From Plasmodium malariae (lineage: Eukaryota; Apicomplexa; Aconoidasida; Haemosporida; Plasmodiidae): 64,000 bases of DNA. Positions 61,291 through 64,000 of the stretch are shown here, piece after piece. The stretch lies in contig NC_041775.1 in assembly GCF_900090045.1 (NCBI RefSeq), positions 1,215,501-1,279,500 of the forward strand, in the 5' to 3' direction. The number at the start of each line of letters is the position of its first letter. The stretch's first letter is position 1. The translations under genes and the position numbers were made by a program. The notes under the pieces are model-generated. The model was given only the letters and a program-made list of their open reading frames with translations, had not been told where the DNA came from and did not search any database.

Positions 61291-64000
61291 TTTTATAATA
61301 GAAAAAAAAAAAAAATAATATAATTTTTCTAAAAAATTAAATACAGTACTATACCTATAAAATAATTAATATAAAAAATTTAATTAATACTGAAGAATGC
61401 TTCTATAATTTTATTTTTTAACATAGAATATAACAAAGACTCTAAGTGCAAAATAAAATTTTATAATAGAAAAACATTAATTTACTAAAAATAATTTTAA
61501 CAGTATAATACATTTTATGCAATAAAACTAAATATTAATAATAACAATAACGTTATCCTTCAGAGCATTTACTTATTATATTTAATATATGTTAGCTAAT
61601 TTGTTTTAAAAATAAGAAAACTATAACTTATTTAATTATTACGCATTATTTTAAAAAGATTAATATATTATATATATATGCATTTTCTTATAATATAAAG
61701 TAAAATAGGATACTATATTCTAATTATATGAATTATTTAACATGAACTAAATAAATGATTATCATTTTGTTAACGATATTAATATTATATATTTGTGTTT
61801 TTACTTCTTTGTTTTTTTTTCTAAGTACTATGTTTATTTAAAAACGCATAATTTTATATTAAAATGAAAAAGCTTTTAAATAAATATATAATTCTAAAGA
61901 TCATTTTAATGAACCAAAATCTATAAAAAATAAGTTCATTTTTTATATTAATTTTTTTAACTGATATCACATTATAACCATAAATGAATTCTGGAATTAA
62001 TAGTATTATGTAAAATAGTTTGTAAGATAATTAAAATCATAAATAATGTTAAAATATTATATTATATTATTATTAAGATACTAGAAAATGCATTGTGAAT
62101 TTTATAAATTGTATATTTATTATTTCGAAATCAAATGCCCAATATAGATAAAGATAAATAAATTAATTTTTATAATTATTCTCATTTACACAATATTCAT
62201 CTAGAATATGATAAATAATATAATCTAATAGTTCCAAACAAATATTAAAGTTGTTCCTTATATTCCACTTTTTAAGAACTCACATTCTTTTATATAATAT
62301 ATGTTACTAGAATATTTAATGTGGAAATGAAAACGTTAAATTATTTAATTCCTAACAATAAATATACTACATATTGAATTTTTAAAAGTGTTCTAAAATG
62401 TATTTAAACATCTTTTATTAAAATAAATAGTTTAAATGGAATTAATAAAACAAATAATTTTATGGAATAAAATAGTTTGTTATATAATATTAACTGTATA
62501 AATAAATACAGGAAATGAAGTAAAACTTGTAATAATGAAAAAGTTACTATACATTTTCTATTATGATATATATTGAGAACTATCAAAAATGAATATACAG
62601 GGGAACTTTTAAGGATGATATTATTTCTAGTTAAAAATGTGCTATGTAAAATTGAATTCACTATGTTACAAAAAGTATTTTTTATTTTATATTATTTTGA
62701 AATAAATAAATAAATATATATATACGGCATGCATAAAATTAATTATTTTAATAGTATATTATAATATTTAATATTAACCAGAAAGTAAATACTAAAATAA
62801 ACTTATTTTATGTTCTTATAATTAAGTTTATAAGTTTTCTAAAATTTCCTTCCCCACTTTTTATTTTCACCTTTGGTGGTTTATAACACATATAAATAAA
62901 TGAATAAAAAAATATATACATCCTTTAATTCCATGCACATTGATAATAGACGTACAAAAATTCGATATATAAAAGAAAATCCAAACATAAGTAAAACATA
63001 TATTTTCATATTTATGATAGAAAAATTTTTATATTAAATTAATCATCTAAAGCAGCTCATAAATTACTTGCAGGAGATATGTTATATTCAACTCCTTATT
63101 AATTAAATATTTTATAGATATATGTTTATATAATTGTTCAAACCTATTATAGGATATCAAAATAATAAAAACGAGATGATATTTTAGTAGAGTACAATTA
63201 ATATATATTTATGTTTATTAATTTTAATTAAAAAAAAAAAAAATTATTAATATCAAAATATTAATAGTATTTATCGCATATTTTATATGTCATTAAGCAC
63301 ATTTAAGTCCATGGTAATTATATTTTTAGCACATAAATATAAAAATATATATATTATAACAAATGTAAAAATAATTACTCATAAGTATTTATGGAATTAC
63401 AGGGAATAAATATATTTTTTTTTGTTCATTTCATTGGTAACTGAACTTATATATATATATAATTTGTTTTTTACAAAATTATTATTATTACACATCTAAA
63501 AGAAGAAACTTCATGATTATCGTTACTAATGTATTAGTTTTAATTGTTCATTACATTTGTTGGAATAAAAAAAAAAAAGTAGTGAAAGCAACTATAACAT
63601 TTCTTTATAATGTATATTTAAGTAATTCTTATAGATTTTACTTAAAAATCTATTTAATGTGAATAAAATATGGAGTGTCAGTTTATCCCATATATCTAGA
63701 AGAATATATAATTCTCAGAATTAATAAAAAACTATAAATAATTCATTTTAAAAAGCAATGATTTTGTATTTTATCTTCATATTTTAGAATTAAATCCATT
63801 TGAAAATTTAAACTTATATTATATTATTTTAAATAGTAGCATATTATAATATATATATGATAATACTATACATAAAAAATATTTACCTTTACATTGTACT
63901 AAACAGATAAAAACATCTATTTATTTTCATTATATACAAAAAAAAAAGACATGTACAATTAACTTAAAACAAATAATACATTTTTTTAATTGGACACCGA
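61291..64000. other. Gene-poor A+T-rich end of window
   Basis: No gene recognised. An 85-codon minus-strand frame at 62404-62661 consists mostly of Leu/Ile/Phe/Tyr/Asn and has no exon context, so it is not called. Short AT and A runs are common (for example near 63.23 kb). Confidence 0.5.

Noticed and set aside
62404..62661. 85-codon minus-strand frame
   Set aside because: A+T-driven composition, no exon structure, no recognisable motif.
1..64000. Search for telomere heptamers, tRNA/rRNA genes, CRISPR arrays, prophage or transposase genes
   Set aside because: None found by eye. The content is that of a Plasmodium subtelomere, so prokaryotic element types are not expected.

Overview
This window looks like an internal subtelomeric stretch of a malaria parasite chromosome, most likely Plasmodium malariae or a close relative. 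The evidence is the extreme A+T content, the short GT-AG introns, and the mix of families: PIR (vir-like) genes, a fam-m/fam-l pair, an STP1 gene and two-exon exported-protein genes. fam-l and fam-m are reported as P. malariae-type expansions, so the species call rests mainly on them. No telomere repeat, tRNA, rRNA, CRISPR or bacterial-type element was seen.

Layout: a complete three-exon PIR gene (minus, 823-2062); a PIR relic near 5.2-5.6 kb; a second PIR gene with one frameshift (plus, 9296-11068); a fam-m gene (minus, 14772-15622), a fam-l gene (minus, 18207-19177) and a broken fam-l-like gene (minus, 21918-22695); degenerate coding text near 26.2-27.0 kb; an intact PIR gene (plus, 30812-32543); a broken exported-protein gene (plus, 36421-37132); an intact exported-protein gene (minus, 41321-42272); a fam-l/fam-m pseudogene (minus, 46397-46898); a four-exon STP1 gene (plus, 52893-55519); a second broken exported-protein gene (plus, 59212-60043); and a possible PIR relic near 61.2 kb. 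Long A+T-rich gene-poor stretches separate them.

All recognisable genes belong to multigene families whose products are expected to be exported to, or displayed at, the infected red-cell surface. Five intact genes (two PIR, one fam-m, one fam-l, one unnamed exported protein) plus STP1 sit beside at least as many broken copies. The window also shows its own duplication history. The two plus-strand PIR genes share almost identical cytoplasmic exons and about 1 kb of 3' flank. The two broken exported genes share about 0.6 kb of 5' flank. The fam-l/fam-m genes share a block about 0.75 kb upstream of their starts. All fam-l/fam-m members and relics point the same way (minus), which would place the telomere on the low-coordinate side if the usual telomere-facing orientation holds.

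Exon boundaries were worked out by hand from splice consensus, reading frame and comparison among paralogues inside the window. Family names come from recognition, not from a database search.
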